From positions 23,169,018 through 23,233,017 of the forward strand of contig NC_086355.1 of assembly GCF_036324505.1 (NCBI RefSeq): DNA of 64,000 nucleotides, read 5' to 3'. Origin of the DNA: Eleginops maclovinus. Its lineage: Eukaryota; Chordata; Actinopteri; Perciformes; Eleginopidae. The position numbers and the translations under genes are program-made. The notes under the pieces are model-generated. The model was not told the origin of the DNA. It saw nothing but the letters and a program-made list of their open reading frames with translations, and did not search any database. Positions 15,401-29,024 of the stretch are shown piece after piece (the stretch's first letter is position 1; each line of letters starts with the position of its first letter).

Positions 15401-18400
15401 TTGTACAAGATGGATCATCAAGTTTCATGCAATAAATATATCTTGATTATAGAAAATGCATTTTTACCTGAAAGAAATCACCAACCATCATCAGAACACT
15501 GAAAACGTTTGAGCATTTCTGGTTTATTTTGTAACAACATTTCTTGATCCCGGTAGAAAAATTCAAAACGTGTTTTCCCTGCGAATTAAAATCTATAAAT
15601 ATCCCAGCTTATTTCTAGAAATCCTACCAAGCACATTTTCACTTTCAAAATTAAATTAAAGCGAAAACACCTTGTTTTTATTCATCTTCTACTCGATTTT
15701 GGAGCAGCAGTTTCTCCAGTGTCCGCCCCCTGCAGGGTCACCATGTTTTTTCACCTCTTCCGTTCACTTTGAGGAAGCAACGGAAAATATTAACAGAAAA
15801 GACGAGAGAAGAACTGGAGAAGTGACAGATGAATGTGGGATGCGAGCTCTCTCACCGAGTCTCGCAGCAGGTCTCTGGTCTGATGCACACACAGAGCCTT
15901 TGCCGGCACTGTCGCCTATGGAAATCAAAACATTCCACATGGTTCTGTAGATGAAGGAAAACCCCAGGGGTGAAGCCTGCTGTGTTCCTCTCCTGCTCTA
16001 CGCTTTCAGGCGAGTGAGGTGCTACAAAGTTTTTCATTTTCCCTCCAACACACACACTCTCTGTCATCAGTGTCCAGGGAGTTGACTGACATTGACTGAC
16101 AGTTAGTACGCTTTGGCTTCCAGTGAGCTTTTATTTTTTTTAGATTCATTTTTCCCCCCTTCTGCAGTGTGTGGGTTTATTACCTATTTTTCACATTAGG
16201 CTCCATTGATGTTTCCTGCGCAAACATCCAGCTTTATGGTTGTAGCTCGAGGCATATACCCTGCAAAGCATGCATGTGACTGTTTTTTATTGTCTTTTGA
16301 GAATATCAAATCAAAGCTGGCACACAGACTTATATTCCTGCATAGGAAAACTCTATTTCGTTCTATTTTTATCGCTTTTAAAATATGTTCTTTCAATTCT
16401 TTATTCTAAGAATCAGGGTTTTAATTGCTGACTCTGATAAAATTAATAGTTGTTGTCTGGACCCGAGCACTCTTGATGCCCCTAGGCATCTTCAAAAACA
16501 CAATCAATTACAGAACTCAGAGCCAGCATCTGCATAATACGCAATGCCACAGAAATCTACAATATCTTTGAGTTTGAGGATTACAATGCATGAGGCTGAG
16601 AGATAATATGAAATGTTTGCACTTTGCTCCTTCCCGTCACAGTTATTTTATCAGTAGCAAATATAATACATTGTATTTGACAGCTATAAACAAATACATC
16701 TGGGGTTCTTCAGTTGGACAAAATATAGTTTGTACCATGTCACAGTGGACCAGTAAAGACCTCTAACTTAATAACAAACCTCAAATAGCAGTTTGTATTG
16801 CTTTATTGTATGAAAAGCTAGACACAATCAGAATTTGCAATACTTCACCGTTTGATTTAGTTTAAGCTGAGCTATAGGTGGTTGACCCCAGCTATACCTG
16901 CGTTAGCCTCTAGCCATTAGCCTCGTTCATCCTTTGCTCAGCTTTGTTCTCTGAAATATCCGGCTTAAACTTTGGTATAGTTGTTGATATTTCAGATTGC
17001 ACGTTTCAAAATGCAAGCTTTGAATGATTCCTAAACTGGTAAATAACTGATAAAAGAATGGAACGCCAACATGTTCAGCCATCAGCCATAACTGGAGCTC
17101 CACATCAGAATTTCACTGAAAATAGAAATGATTTAGGTTTCTGAAAAGAAGGATATGATTTCCTATGCAAATTGCATCAAGCGAGTTCGAGAGGCATATT
17201 TACTAACAGAAAAGTCCTTCAAATAATACTTTACAGTGGAGAAGCAGGGAAAGACATGCAGGAGGAGGGGAGGTGGGCTTCAAAGGCTGACCCAAGGAGT
17301 TCTTACAACTCTGCACAAGAGTGCGTTTTAGTTGGATACTTAACAATTAAAGTATAAGAGCTTATGCTGGCACAGCAATAACCGTAAGACACTAGTTAGA
17401 CAGCTACTCTGGAAGAAAAGGAAATATTCACACATGCCTCACACCACTAAGCATTTTCTGGCCGAGGGCTTTGCTCAAGGACTAAATTGAAGACCTTTAG
17501 AGCACCACTGCCACTAAAACCCTGTTTAGCTTAGCCTCAAACCCAGCACCTCAGTTGAAGGGCGGCGTTGCTAGCGGAGACTTGGTGTCCCGGCTTAAAA
17601 TTGATAGTGGAAGGATAAAAGTTAATGACCTTAGCATCTCATTTTCTGGGGGACCCGTCTTTGGCGCGTTTCCTTTGAAAAGCACCTCACAGCTCAATGG
17701 GACAGAACAGACGAGAGGAGCCACTCTGCCATGCAATGTATAATGACATCTTCTGTTATATGCCCAGAGTGGTTATAGCCCATAAAATTGCAAAACCTCA
17801 TATACAGGAGATCCATGGTCAAAGAGGAGATCAGTGTGTGTGTGGTCAAGAGTAGGACAGCTGTGTCCGTCAGTCTGACCTACTCCTATTAAAATGTATA
17901 ATCCAAATTAGCAGAATTCTCTTCCAGCCCAGCTCTACTTTCCTTGGGTGCAAAACATGTTTATGCAGTTCAAAATTAAAAGAGTTGTGCTTCATTTCCA
18001 CATTTGACATTTCACATCTGCTTGAGCTCTGTTTGTACGAGTCCTAATGCTAACGCTACGTGCTCTGCTAGCTAATGTGGTCGGGCCATAGCGTATTATC
18101 TCAAAGTATCGAGGGTTGTAAATCAGAGGCACTCGAAGGAGGCTGAAATTAAATCAGCATTTCCTCCCATCAGCATGAGAACTGATACACCACACCGTAA
18201 GCTGGGATCACATGTGCATACACAATGTCAGCTCCACACTCACACATCCAGAGCTGTTAGCTACCTTAGCCCTGACTGTTGAGTTGGGAGCGAGCCAACG
18301 CTTTTAGTCATAGACCCAAATTTTCACCTCGATCTCTCTTTTTCACTTCTGAGATATAGCCTTGGCCTCGCTCCCAAACTTAAATGGCTGATTTGCTGTG

Positions 18401-18437
18401 GGTTAACTGAAGAATGGGAGGGTGAAGTCATATATAT

Positions 18438-18440
<3 letters not shown>
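12426..18440. other. intergenic DNA, no gene seen
   Basis: A family C fragment lies at about 12475-12600 (TTGCATTTGATATTGAGG, GATATTCAGATGCAGTTACTG). AT-rich runs occur at 13540-13640 and 14980-15120. None of the short frames, such as 14034-14543 plus, has recognisable homology. 15660-16030 and 17540-17740 are higher in GC but show no splice-framed coding pattern. Confidence 0.5.
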
Positions 18441-18515
<75 letters not shown>

Positions 18516-18521
18516 GGGGGG
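18441..18521. repeat. (GT)n array running into a G23 tract
   Basis: Twenty-nine GT units (18441-18498) pass directly into 23 consecutive G residues (18499-18521). Either part could be a sequencing or assembly weak point; in DNA the first can form Z-DNA and the second G-quadruplex. Confidence 0.97.
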
Positions 18522-19486
18522 TTACTTGTAGCTGAGTGCTAGATCAATTTGGGAGAAAATAGAAGGAACCAGATGGCCATTGAACCCCAGTCCAAAACAA
18601 TTGCAGTAGATGACCAGCTCAGGTATTTATGAGCCTTAAACTTTGAATATAGTGAACTTTAGTGTGAAAAAAACACCAGGCTATTAGTGGAAATTATTCT
18701 CATTGCTACATGAGCGTGTTTACTCTCCTGCTTCTGCTGAAAAATCGGTTTACATCTCTTAACATGAAGTGTTGTGATAGTAAATGAAGAGAGCGCACAG
18801 ACATCTTATCTTTGAGATTCAGACCTGATCTACAATGTAGGAAAACCTGTCTAGCCCCATTAAACTAATCACACATCAGCTCTCATTGGGAAGGTGAAAT
18901 CTAAGGACCTTTACTTCTGTTCAATTAAACCGGAGCAGCTCGTAAACCAAAGCAATCAAACAGCGGATCGATGGCTGCCCAGGCTTGCGAGCTATCAGGC
19001 CTGTAAATCACCGTGTGTGTGTGTTTGGGTTAAGAAGGGGGAAAGAAGGAGGGTTGGGGTTGCAGATTTGCCAGCCTTCATAACCTATTGCCAGGTGAAT
19101 TACATGTAAGGAGATTATGTAATTACTATGCAAAAAATGGTAACTGTATTTGATTACAATTACATAAAAAAATAATGAATCAATTTACTGTTACATTTGA
19201 AAAATATAGATTACTAGCATGATGACAGTGTTACAATACATTTAGAACATATTATTAAACTATGTTATTGTACTCTGTTTCGTATTGCACAATTTTTTAT
19301 TATTTTTATATTTCTTTTATTGATTTATGTATTTTTTTTCCATTGTTGGAGGAGCCTGGGACTTAACTACACTGTAGCTACTGTACAGATGCCAATACAT
19401 CCTCTGAATCGTCTTTGTCACAGAGGGAAGGACTGACAAAGAGCTACAGCTCCAGGGATGAAGGACGGGCCGACCCTCTCTCTCAG

Positions 19487-19521
<35 letters not shown>

Positions 19522-22164
19522 CACACACACACACATACATAGAGAGTCATTTCCACATTAACATTAACCCCAGCACCATTACTGCTATGAAGTGCCATTA
19601 AGAGCCAGCCGTGAGGCCAGGGGGAGCAGATATTACCAAACTGTCTCCTCCTCTCAATCTCATTCTATGATTCTCTGGCTGATGGGGGGGCACCACTGAA
19701 ATGATGGAAAAGGGCAACAATGCAGTGGCGATTCATTGAGGTAGATTTTATTGATTGATTATGTTTAGGCCAATTTAATATAATTACAAATGAGTGTCTT
19801 GGATAGTCCTCTGAGAAACAGCTTTTTGTTTGCATAACAAATTGGCAGACCAAAGAGGCCAGCGACCCCGTCCTTACTGCTGACCCTTACCATCACCTTG
19901 GAATTGGCTATTACTGCTACAGTATTGACCTGCACACAAAGGGAATTATAGACTTTCGAAAACATACAAGAAAATGCACATGGTTAATGATTTCAAAGCC
20001 ACTTGGGTCATGCATCAAGGAGCTACAAAGCAACTCTTCACTGCCACTAACCCATGGGAAGGGGTGAAGGCCCTTTTTTATATCCGTTTTATGTATCCTT
20101 TCATCAGCATAAGTTGATAAAATGTACGCTTTTATTTCTCTGGTTTGCATTTCAAAGGGTAAATGGACTGCATTTATATAGCACTTTTCTTGTCTAAGCG
20201 AGCACTCAAAGTGCTTTAATACACAAGTAAGCATTTACCCATTCAAACATACAAATTGCTACCATCTCATCAGAATACATAAATGTTCACACACACACCC
20301 GTATCAGGTTTCATTGTCATACTCTGCGACACTGACAGATCCAACTCCAGAGCAAAAACTGCACATTGAAGTATTGAAATAACCACGCTAGGTGCTGACC
20401 TTTGGTTATGGTATCAGTTGCCCCTGATATAAAGAACTGTGTTTGATAAAAACGCCCAGAGATCCTAGACTCCTGCTAATAAAACCAGGTGATTGAGTTG
20501 GTATTTCAGGTTTTATATCAAGTCTTGATTATTTTTTATCCATTCACCATCTGCCTCACTACACAGTTTAAACAGTGCTATGTCACTTCCTGGCAAAGTG
20601 ACAGCCCCGCCCACTTTCCGGTGAAAAGTATTGGCACCAAGCAGAAAAATTACTTTAATCTGGCCTAAAAGCTTCTGTGTTGTGAATAGCACATCAAACA
20701 TTACAAAGTTGAGATATTCTTCACTATTATTTAGAAAAAAGGACGGTGAAAGTAAACCATCTGTGTTTTCAAGGAAGAAGCAATGCATGCTAATGAGGTT
20801 AGCGTTACTCGTCAAAGTTAACATGCTTAATGTGAAAAGACAAAGTAGAATTTGTAGATGCTTTACTGAAATATAAAATACTGAGCCAAGGAAATACCAG
20901 TTGAAAGTGTTAGACTGCTGCCTGCCAGTCTTCAACCGTTAGACAATGGCTCTAATTTAGCCGTATCGACAACAATCATCAATCTCCAATGGGGTAAGTA
21001 TTTCTTTGCCTGACTAACCACAGTAATTGTACTTTTTATATAGAAAATGTCCTGTGTTCTTATTGTCTTAGAAGGTATTTGCAAAAACCTCAGAATCTGT
21101 ATACCGTCAAATGACAACACATGTTTTCCCCCCAAAAGGGGCGTGGCCATGGCAGAGGGAAAGTACCTCATCTACAGAAAAGTTCTCGAGCCAATATTTG
21201 CTCTAAATATTTGCATTGTTTTCAACAGCCCCAAATACCTCTTGAATAGCACTGAATAAAAATCACTTGTTTATTCAGATAAAAAACAGGCCTCATGGGA
21301 AATTAATTTTGTCCGCAAGATGGGGAATAAATAATCAGATATCAAGAGTGGCTCTGCTACATACATACTAAATGACAGTCTGTCTTCAGTGGGATCTAGG
21401 TGTGCGTGGTCTAGATCAATAAACACCACCTCAACAGGATGCGTGTGTCATTATTTTAGTGCTGTCACGCTGCACATGTAGTTTGCTATAGAGAGGTCCC
21501 CCGAGTCAATATTAGCTGCAGGATTTTCCACAGGGAAGTGATCAAAGTGCAGTGATGAAACATAAATATGTTTGCTTGTTTCCCAACAAGATGTTCTCAT
21601 AATTTTCCCCCCATACGTGTTGGAAGTGGAGATTCATGACACACACACAAAAAGCTTGAAACAAATCATCCACATCTGTTTTCTTCACTTAAGAAAACAA
21701 TCTTCATGTAAACTACATAATGGTCTATTTAATCAAAGAGGCAAATGTGTTGTATTTTTATCTTGCAATTGTCAAATCAAATTACTTCATTACGTCTTAG
21801 TAAAATGGTGTTTGTGCATTTGCTCAGGGTTTGGCTAATAACTCAAAGAGCATTTGATCAAGTTAGCTAAAGTGAAATGCTGCTAAGCTAATCCCAGCTA
21901 CCATGATTTGACTAAGGAAAAGCTTTCTGGGGACATTCATTTTAACTTCAGACAAACTTGGAATTTACCACTGAACAGGTCTGTGGATTTTGTTCCCCAT
22001 TTTATAAGAAAGGTTTTTCTATAGATGGCATGTATGAAAAGAAGGCATGCTAACAGCAATGACATGAATAATTCACTTAGAGTAAACTCTGAGCTTTTAC
22101 TGTAAAGGGAACAACAAGTTGACCAACCAAACCTTACAAAGACAGTTCCAAATCAGCTTTACTC
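18522..22164. other. intergenic DNA with small repeat fragments
   Basis: No gene recognised. 19090-19260 has GTAAC/GATTACAT-rich sequence resembling the head of family C. 20160-20260 carries a common fish repeat end (ATGGACTGCATTTATATAGC, CACTCAAAGTGCTTTA). 20585-21250 contains GC-rich islands (CCCGCCCACTTTCCGG, AAAAGGGGCGTGGCCATGG) in AT-rich DNA, with no coding evidence. Confidence 0.45.
19487..19535. repeat. (CA)n microsatellite
   Basis: CA/AC dinucleotide array with one G interruption near 19515. Confidence 0.97.
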
Positions 22165-22600
22165 AGGCTTGGGGAGGAACAGATTACATGGAACAGTTAC
22201 ATTTCTAGAAATTGCGGATTACTAGCAGTATTGAAATGTTAGTAAAAATCTAAAAAGAACATACAGTGTGTGTTGTCGGATATTCTCTCTCCTCTGTCAG
22301 CTGTTCTGTGCTGTAGGCTGATACTTTAAGAATCTGCTTTATGGTTTTCTCTTTCTTTGGTTAATTTGTTCTTTTTCTTTTTTATTCAGTAGGTACTATA
22401 CTATGTATAGAAAACATTTTGTATCCAAAATATCTTGGTTTCTTCATTTCTAAGATTCATTGTTCTGTTGTCTTACATAACACACTTATAGATATTGTCT
22501 TTTTCTTTTGTTTAGTTGCATTTTTGTTTGATATTAAGGTAATCCAAAAGTAACAGAAAATAACCAAGTGACATTATATTTGTATTGTGTTATCCAATTG
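22165..22600 (+). repeat. dispersed repeat family C, longest copy
   Basis: Runs from CAGGCTTGGGGAGGAACAG through GATTACATGGAACAGTTAC, TTCTCTTTCTTTGGTTAAT, ATTCAGTAGGT and AATATCTTGGTTTC to TTTGATATTAAGGTAATCC and AAAGTAACAGAAAATAACC. It is collinear with 1295-1690 and shares its 3' half with 35840-35940. Class unknown; no terminal inverted repeat or duplication was found by eye. Confidence 0.65.
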
Positions 22601-23924
22601 AGTTGCCTTTCTGTAAATCACCCTTCATAATAATTAAATATTAGTGTTTTTAAAGATCCCTTAATAGACTATATTTAAACAGTATATTATAGGGCCATAT
22701 TTATACGCAACATGTCTCTGAACTGTTTTGCTCAAAATACCAAACAGATCAAAGGGGGCTGTTGCTAATGCCGTAAAACCCACAACATGACATCAAAGAT
22801 GAATTTGACGACACGTATGAACCAAAACCAATTTCACCACTTTTTGAGTAACTTTCACATACAGTACTTGGATCAGGAGGGAAAGAGAGGAACATTTTTT
22901 TGCTGACAATTTCTGAGTCTCTGAACACACGGGAGATATTAAAAAGTGCATTATGCATAATAGGGGGGCTTTGAGAGACTTGCTCAATAGCTTTCCAAAA
23001 TAAACTATCATCTGCAATCCATGTGTTACTTTGTCGCATCTTCCGAAAAAAAAGACTGACCACAGTTGCCTAAGTGGTGTTAACCCCCTCTATTATTATA
23101 TGTTTCTTTCGGCAGATATTCAACACAGAACAAAAATAACTCAGCAGCTCTTTAGACGCAGAACCAGATTTCTTGCCACGACCAAATGTGGCTTGGTCCC
23201 AGTATGACAAACACATTTATCTGTACAGAGTTTGGGAGACCACACACACTCACACACACTGGAAGAGAAAAAAAGGAAGAAAAAGGAAAAGATCGGATTA
23301 TGTACAACAAAACACTGAGACAAGACATAACCCTGTTTGTTATTCCAAATACCTTTTATTATTTGTGTGCAATCATTCAAACAGTCAATTAATACCCTGT
23401 AAGTAATATTGATTGTAGGAAAACAAACGTAAAAGTTAATACATTCCTCTCAGCCGGTGTCAGTTGCCTTCCGTCTTCACTGTGTATTTGTTCATATATG
23501 TGTTTCATGCCCTGTGTTAAGAAAGCAAGAGAGGGAAGGTTCTCAGGAACAAGAGACGTCAAAAACAACTACCCTCATCGGGTGTAATATTTCCCAATGA
23601 GGCTGGGAATGCGTTTTGATGCAGGCGGCGCTTCCCAACCGGGTGACTCCTTTCTTATTTGCTCTCAAAACACATTTGTCAATCAGCCGAGTCGCAGCAC
23701 AAGGACGCGCTGTCAGGAGACACGAGTCTGGGCTTCTTTTCTGAGAGCAACCAACGCAAACAAACAGTTTCAGGTTACTAAGATGACAGAGATGTTTCTG
23801 AATGCACCTCTGAGGGCCCTCTGCAGGGACACAGGGAACGGAACAGCACATTCTTTCATCTTTTCCTCTATTTGATCAAATAAATGAACTAGTCTTTGAT
23901 TCATGTATTCAAATATGGTTTTGA
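22601..23924. other. intergenic DNA, no gene seen
   Basis: No coding signal I can support. 23540-23870 is non-repetitive and moderately GC-rich, with a polypyrimidine-poor context and no obvious splice structure. Confidence 0.4.
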
Positions 23925-24445
23925 AAGTAACTTAGAAAATGTACTCAAGTATTGTATTAAGTACAACTTTGAGGGACTTTGAGTATTTCCATTTTATGCT
24001 ACTTCTACTCCCCTATAATTCAGAGGTAAATGGTGTACTCTTATTCCACTTCATGTATTTAATCCCTTTATTTACTTTACTGATCTGGATTAATGATGGT
24101 AAATATAATCAGCCCTTAAATCAGACTTTAGTTCACCTGGAGTAAATTCAGCAGCTACCCTGCAGTATACAAAGCCATTCAAACTAGCTGCACCTTTACC
24201 AGCTCTGAGAACACTTTAATGATCAATCATTATAAAACATATCAGAGATATTATTCTGAAATCGACCAATCAAACAATGACTACTTTTACTGTTGCTACT
24301 TTAAGTATTATTTTTTGATGCCAATACTTTTCTACTTTTACTTGAGCAACATTTAGAATGCAGGACTTCTCCCTGTAACCTGTACTTCTAGTTTTACTTA
24401 ATTACAAGACCAGAGTACTTCTCCCATCTCTGCTGATGTGTACAA
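23925..24445 (+). repeat. fish-type TACTTGAGTATTTCC interspersed repeat
   Basis: Contains ATGTACTCAAGTATTGTATT near the start, TTTGAGTATTTCCATTTTAT and GCTACTTCTACTCCCCTATA next, then CTACTTTTACTTGAG and ACCAGAGTACTTCTCCCATC at the end. I recognise this string order from a common teleost short interspersed element. A fragment of it recurs at 49430-49545. The ends are complementary in part (GTACTC near 23940; GAGTAC near 24414), suggesting a MITE-like origin. Confidence 0.6.
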
Positions 24446-25099
24446 TTTTCCCGCCAATAAGCTCAATTGTAAGTCACACATGTGGTTGGAAATGCTGTAG
24501 TCTTGGTGACGACACTGGGTGTTTACTATCCTCTCTTCCTGTGCGTCTGTCAACATCACAGCAGTGATTATACCATAAACTATTCAAGACGTTGCATCTC
24601 CAGCTGATGCTGTCAGGTGTGGGTTTGATTGGTGAGCTGCTGTCCTCTCAGCAGTCAGGAAGAATGAGGCCCCGCGTCTGTACGCCGGTTACTCTCCATT
24701 TGTGGAAGCCAGGAGAGGATGGCGGGGAGTCATTAGAAAACTTGAACTGACATGTTTACATTTACTTTGGTTTTTCAAGTTTGGAGCGGTAAACACAGAT
24801 GAATATACAGAGACAGCATACAGCCAGGTTTGGGACTTTATGTGTACTCTGTTATAATTACTAGTACCATGCAAACTTGTTTTAGTAACCTAATCTTAAT
24901 ATCCAAAGTAATATTAACTTCTGTTTTTTTGTTTTTAAACCAATGTAAAAAGGGATTAGACTGAATTGATCATATGTGTTGCCATAGAGCTCCATTGTTG
25001 TCTAAAAACTATTTGAAACACATCAAGGTTGAACTGGGTGAGATGTTTCTTTAGTACAATGAACAAGACACTTTCTTTTAAACTTAAATCACATTAGAG

Positions 25100-25640
25100 T
25101 AGAGCAGGAATAAGTCCTTAAACCTAGAAATGACTCAGTATTTTACCACTTCTCGTTCCTTGGTCTCGAAGCCAACTTTTTTTAAAATCTGTCTGTGGTT
25201 AGGAGTCTGAAATAATTTCTGTGGTCAACACAATCTTCTTCTACGACATAAAATATCTCAGTAAACACCCCAGTGGTAATTGTCAAGAGCTTATATGTGT
25301 CAAGTGCTAACAAGTATCTAAATAAACAATTACACATCGTCTTGCCAAACATTAGCCGCCTTTAGCTTAGCGGTGCTGATGCACAGCCATGTGACTGTGC
25401 TGTAGTTTGTCATAAATATGTTTATTGCATTACGTTCTTCCTTCTGGCGAGAGCAATTATTCTTTAAAAGTCAACAACTGGTGTTAATATGTGGAAATTA
25501 TCCTGCAGAACAAAACGTGTTAAGTTTCATAAACATCTGTATGCCACAAGGCTTGTTTTTCTGCAATATACTGGAAATTGCTTTTTTTCCATGGAGCCCT
25601 TGAGCTGCTACCTACAAATATATGCCATCATTGCCTCACT
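25100..25640 (+). repeat. dispersed repeat family B, copy 1
   Basis: Shares ordered blocks with 32605-33015 and with the split copy at 37490-38360: AGTATTTTACCACTTCT, GAGTCTGAAATAA, TTTAGCTTAGCGGTG, CATGTGACTGTG, GGTGTTAATATGTGG, ATTATCCTGCAGAACAAAAC, TCTGCAATATAC. No protein is encoded. It gives the uninterrupted reference for the LINE insertion in copy 3. Confidence 0.7.
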
Positions 25641-26479
25641 CTATACACTGTCCTGCAGCCCCAAATACTCACTAGAGCAACACATGTCTATTAATACCAA
25701 AACATTTAAGTATTTGTAGAGCCCCATATTGCACAATGTGCACTTTTGTATCGTTGGAATAAACTACAGTGCAGAGCTTTGAAAAAATAAACTATTTGCG
25801 AGCCGCCAGAAGGAACCAATGGTTTGTGGCTGAGTGCCACAGACAGGGCAGATGATTTGTTGACAATAAAAAAATATGGAAAAGCTTCTGAAGTCTTAAC
25901 CCCAAACAGCCCTTTGAAGTGCACAATATCCTCACTCACAAGCTCTCACACACACCATATCCTACTTAACCACATGTGATAATATCAGGTTTCACTGCAC
26001 ACCTGAGTGAGGAGAACAGTCCCAGCTTGATTCACTATCAGGGGTTCACTTTTAGTCTGACCATTTACAGCTACATCTGGAAGTCCGCTGCCTTTCTTTA
26101 AACTTGGCATGATTTGAGAATTTTCCCCCTTTTTTTCCATTTGAAAGTGCAGTTTTTCACTTCCAGCGTTCCACCACTTTTACGACACTCTTCCTGCTGT
26201 TTGGATGTGGACTGTGAGAACGTGTTTACTCAGTGCAGGGGCCGTGAGGAAGAAACGGATGTGTGCATCGGGGGGATGGAGGGAGGGGTTTTGGGACCTG
26301 CCAATCACAATACAAAAGCTCTGATTATCTTGGGACTCAGCTGGGGACGTATTTACCTTCAGGAAATGTGAGGCGGAGCATGTTTCTGTGGATGCAGACC
26401 CATTACTGTCTAGTTGCCTGCTAAAAGAGTCCTATTGTGTACCTGGAAATGATTAGTACACCAAAGTTTTATGAGATAG
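25641..26479. other. intergenic DNA, no gene seen
   Basis: Nothing recognisable; AT-rich with no repeated block shared elsewhere in the window. Confidence 0.4.
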
Positions 26480-27017
26480 ATGTATAATACGGGTCCCCAG
26501 CACATAGAAACTGCCGGATGCTAACCTGCATGTGTTAGGGAATTTGCACAATTAGCAAAAGTTGTGTTAATTAGCCCTCAATTGCATTAATTGGCCATAT
26601 TTGTAGTCCCTAGGGGCTGATTTTGATTACGTTTTGGTTGATTTTGAAGTTTTACAGGACTCTGGATCATTTGGATAGGAAAAATTGCTTATTCATTTGA
26701 AAAATAATTGTCCACATTTAAAGGTAATATTTATCATCTTGTGCTTTCTATATCCAATGGACGCAACACTGCTCATAAATATCCAAATTTGCCCAGCAAG
26801 AGTATACATATGGCCACTTTCTGGTTAAAACTGCCATTGGTGATCCTGATACCCAACATTGTCCAAATTGCCCAGTCCTATTTTAAACTATTGTCTGTAT
26901 AGGTTATAATGCAATTACATGCTAATAACATAACTTGTGCTAATTGCGCAAATTGCCCAACATATGAAAGTTAGTGTCCGGCAGTTTCTATGTGCTGGGG
27001 ACCCCGCACTATACATT
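26480..27017. mobile_element. foldback MITE with ~90 bp terminal inverted repeats
   Basis: GGGTCCCCAGCACATAGAAA and CTGCCGGA at 26491-26518 recur as a near-perfect reverse complement at 26977-27004. The similarity runs inward for about 90 bp (AACCTGCATGTGTTAGGG, TTTGCACAATTAGCAAAAG against their inverted counterparts) and outward to ATGTATA on both sides. The single-stranded form could fold into a long hairpin. There is no open reading frame and I could not define a target duplication by eye. Superfamily unknown. Confidence 0.8.
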
Positions 27018-28003
27018 TCTGACATTAAACGTTTGGCTACTCAACATATCCAGGTTCACAATAGGACTCTCAGCTGGCAACTAGACTATTAGGCAGAACA
27101 GCTTCTACTCAGCAGAGGTGAACAAATGAAATGTAAAGTGTGTGTGGGAGGGCTGTTATTACAGAGAGGGCGACACATGGAACATGAGGAAGGCTGGCAC
27201 AATGGAGCTGGGTCTCCTTGGTGATTGTCATTTCTGGCCACCGCACCACGCCTTGATACTCACAATAGACTGCATCCGCTCTGCAGCTATAAACCAGGAA
27301 ACTGACAAGAATGTCTCCGCACTCAGGATTAAAAAAAAGCCGGGGTGAAAGCAGACATCACTACTTAGGATGGAAATCTAACTCCAGAAGTACATCCCAG
27401 AAGTTGTGGTAGTAGTGGCCGCTGCACCATCCAAATGTTCTATTTATATTCAGCGGCTGGGAGAAGTGTATGAGCAGAAGTAATGCAGTGCTGCAGTCGA
27501 GCTCAAGTCCGCTGGAAGACTCCACCTGCATGAGCACATTTAATTTTCCATGCATAAGATATTGCAGGCTGTGTTTGGGTAAGGCAGGCCGTACCACTTC
27601 CTGTCCCCACTTGATTACTTCTGGTCATCCACAAAATCAAAAATAATCACTGGATTTCAGATTTAGGCCCATGTTCCAGTATTTATGCATATGCAGTCCC
27701 GCCGTGGCATGCACATCTCAAAAAAAATCTTTGGAATTATTTTCCCAAATAGAACCTCCATTAGTTATCATCACACTTTTGGGCCATTTAAGATAAACAA
27801 ATACAATGAATATATCTTAAGATAATAATTGTATATATTTTTTATATATAATGAATAATAAAACTTTGGATGTATAGGGTTAATATTTGGAAGAACATTT
27901 TAGATTTAAAAAATGATGAAATAACAACCATTTTAAATAAAAAACATAATGATTATAGAAAATGTGGAATGGGTGAATAAAGATTGGAAATATTACTTCA
28001 TTA
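27018..28003. promoter_or_regulatory. candidate conserved non-coding stretch (27140-27620)
   Basis: Non-repetitive, balanced composition: TGATTGTCATTTCTGGCC, CTCTGCAGCTATAAACC, TTTATATTCAGCGGCTGGGA, TTAATTTTCCATGCATAAG. It contrasts with the AT-rich decay on both sides and looks like constrained regulatory sequence. No coding frame. Judgement by texture only. Confidence 0.2.
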
Positions 28004-28004
28004 C

Positions 28005-28076
<72 letters not shown>

Positions 28077-28079
28077 TAC

Positions 28080-28154
<75 letters not shown>
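28004..28154. repeat. (AAT)n microsatellite, ~150 bp
   Basis: AAT trinucleotides, one interruption near 28076-28081. The poly-Asn, poly-Ile translations are artefacts. Confidence 0.98.
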
Positions 28155-29024
28155 CATAAGGTGGATTAAAAATCCAAACAATGTATTTCAGAATTTCTAA
28201 GAGCTACTGTCTGCCATTTTTATATCATGAAGCCATAGTCCACATGCCTTAATTTCGTGCCATTTGTCCATGTTAAACAGATATACATGAACCCTGCTTT
28301 CGTGTCACTAATAAGCTAATTAAAAAAGGTAATTTTTCCCTAATTACTTCCCTGTCAATTTGCACAGTCTGTCTGTTCTCTTGTCCTATTTGAATAAAGG
28401 TAAACATGGTAGAACTCATGCTTTAATGAACACTTTACACCCTGAGATACTCACACACTAATTAAAGGAGACAGTTATGAGCGTGAAAGAAATAGTGCTT
28501 TTACCTTAACACCCCTAACCTCAGCGCAGAGAAGCATGCAGACAGGTGATAATGAAACCCTTTCTACTGAAGGCTGATGATGCTATTTATTCAGTGAAGG
28601 CTTCCTTTCAACACTATTTACCGTTTAAGCACTGAGTGTACTTACACTGCTCATAATGTAGTTCTTAAGCATCATTATGTTTTCATTGATGAACGTTTAT
28701 TACATTTTTTGAATAAATCTCAAATTGCACTACATGATTTAGATGTCAGAGTGCAGTCCATACAATCTTTACTTTTCCTCAACTCAAAGAGTATACATAA
28801 TCTCCTTAATTTAAACTGAACATGATCATTCTGTTTGTCTCTCCTTCTGTGTTTGAGCTTTGCCTCAGTGTCAGTTTGTGTCTGTCCATCCAAAAGGATC
28901 TATACTGTATATTGACATATGCAAAGGAGGATATGTTTCAAGATCGAATAACAGCCAGATACATGGAATAAGTTATAATTTACATATCTGTAACAATGTC
29001 ATATTTAAAAGAACCCCAATACAG
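28155..29024. other. intergenic DNA, no gene seen
   Basis: AT-rich single-copy sequence within this window; no coding or repeat signature recognised. Confidence 0.4.

Noticed and set aside
27949..28200. Poly-Ile and poly-Asn frames
   Set aside because: Translation of the (AAT)n array.
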